This document shows positions 43,430 through 43,649 of a stretch of DNA of 43,649 nucleotides, in pieces. The position numbers and the translations under genes were made by a program. The stretch lies in the NCBI GenBank assembly GCA_001775395.1, contig MEWP01000102.1:1-43649 (forward strand), written 5' to 3'. The DNA comes from a candidate division Zixibacteria bacterium RBG_16_53_22 (GTDB lineage Bacteria > Zixibacteria > MSB-5A5 > UBA10806). Numbering within the stretch: the stretch's first letter is position 1; every line of letters starts with the position of its first letter. A model generated the notes under the pieces. It did no database searches. It saw only the letters and a list, made by a program, of their open reading frames with translations, and had not been told where the DNA came from.

Positions 43430-43503
43430 TCGGGGCGAGAGGATTTGAACCTCCGACACCCTGGTCCCGAACCAGGTGCGCTACCAGGCTGCGCTACGCC
43501 CCG
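43430..43503 (-). tRNA. tRNA-Pro (anticodon CGG)
   Basis: On the minus strand the acceptor CGGGGCG pairs with CGCCCCG, the anticodon stem CCTGG/CCAGG encloses loop TTCGGGA with anticodon CGG, and the T arm has GGTTCAAATCC. Discriminator A; CCA is not encoded. Confidence 0.95.
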
Positions 43504-43539
43504 GACAGATGTATGGCCGGTATATTCTGCCGGCACCGC

Positions 43540-43567
43540 ATAATATTATAATTGGATGAAATGTCAA
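43540..43567 (-). promoter_or_regulatory. Promoter of tRNA-Pro
   Basis: On the minus strand TTGACA (43567-43562), a 16-base spacer and TATTAT (43545-43540) predict a start near 43533, 30 bases before the mature tRNA. A CCGG-based inverted repeat lies in the leader. Confidence 0.65.
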
Positions 43568-43649
43568 TATCAATCTTGGCTGACTATGTGCGCATGATAT
43601 CCGAGATTCAATACAAATTATCAGTAAGCCGCCTTCAGAAGATGTTATG

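Overview
The window looks like chromosomal DNA from a Gram-negative bacterium of the candidate phylum Zixibacteria or a close relative. I infer this from gene style: several large Sec-exported proteins end in a doubled dockerin-like repeat with an NGIDVTY-type core and a YLKG ending, one protein carries a Por/T9SS-like sorting tail, and GC content is moderate. No rRNA or other marker in the window proves the placement.

Layout. 1-9161 (+): three exported proteins, namely the end of a beta-rich adhesin-like protein, a giant gingipain-like C25 protein whose expected catalytic His position is a Trp, and an M14 zinc carboxypeptidase, all with the dockerin-like tail. 9270-9909 (-): tRNA-Ala(GGC) and a PerR-like Fur-family regulator. 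10081-24373 (-): a complete 14-subunit complex I operon, nuoABCDEFGHIJKLMN, with stop/start overlaps and a near-perfect sigma70-type promoter whose -35 box contains the mtaB stop codon. 24513-26794 (-): mtaB (tRNA ms2t6A formation) translationally coupled to an Aur1/PAP2-type membrane phosphatase gene. 26795-28429: an EamA transporter gene flanked on both sides by small palindromic repeats. 28430-30382 (-): a secreted S9 peptidase lipoprotein. 30787-34083 (+): a three-gene respiratory module (Tat-exported 4x[4Fe-4S] protein, NrfD/HybB-like quinone protein, 13-haem cytochrome c) behind a regulatory region with two TGTGA-N6-TCAC sites. 34288-36753 (-): an M6 metallopeptidase with the same dockerin-like tail. 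36915-39870 (-): cyclophilin, dxr and rseP. 40085-41260 (+): a secreted endonuclease/exonuclease/phosphatase protein with a T9SS-like tail. 41591-42949 (-): gdhA, with three related 7-1-7 palindromes upstream. 43430-43503 (-): tRNA-Pro(CGG) with promoter and terminator.

How it fits together. The nuo operon and the Hmc/Cbc-like module are two membrane electron-transfer systems around the quinone pool; the first feeds electrons in from NADH, and the second probably moves electrons between quinol and periplasmic cytochromes. Four exported proteins share one C-terminal domain type, which suggests a common anchoring or assembly partner that is not encoded here. The least explained items are that shared tail, the C25 protein lacking its His, the clustered gdhA palindromes, and the operator-like region before the respiratory module.
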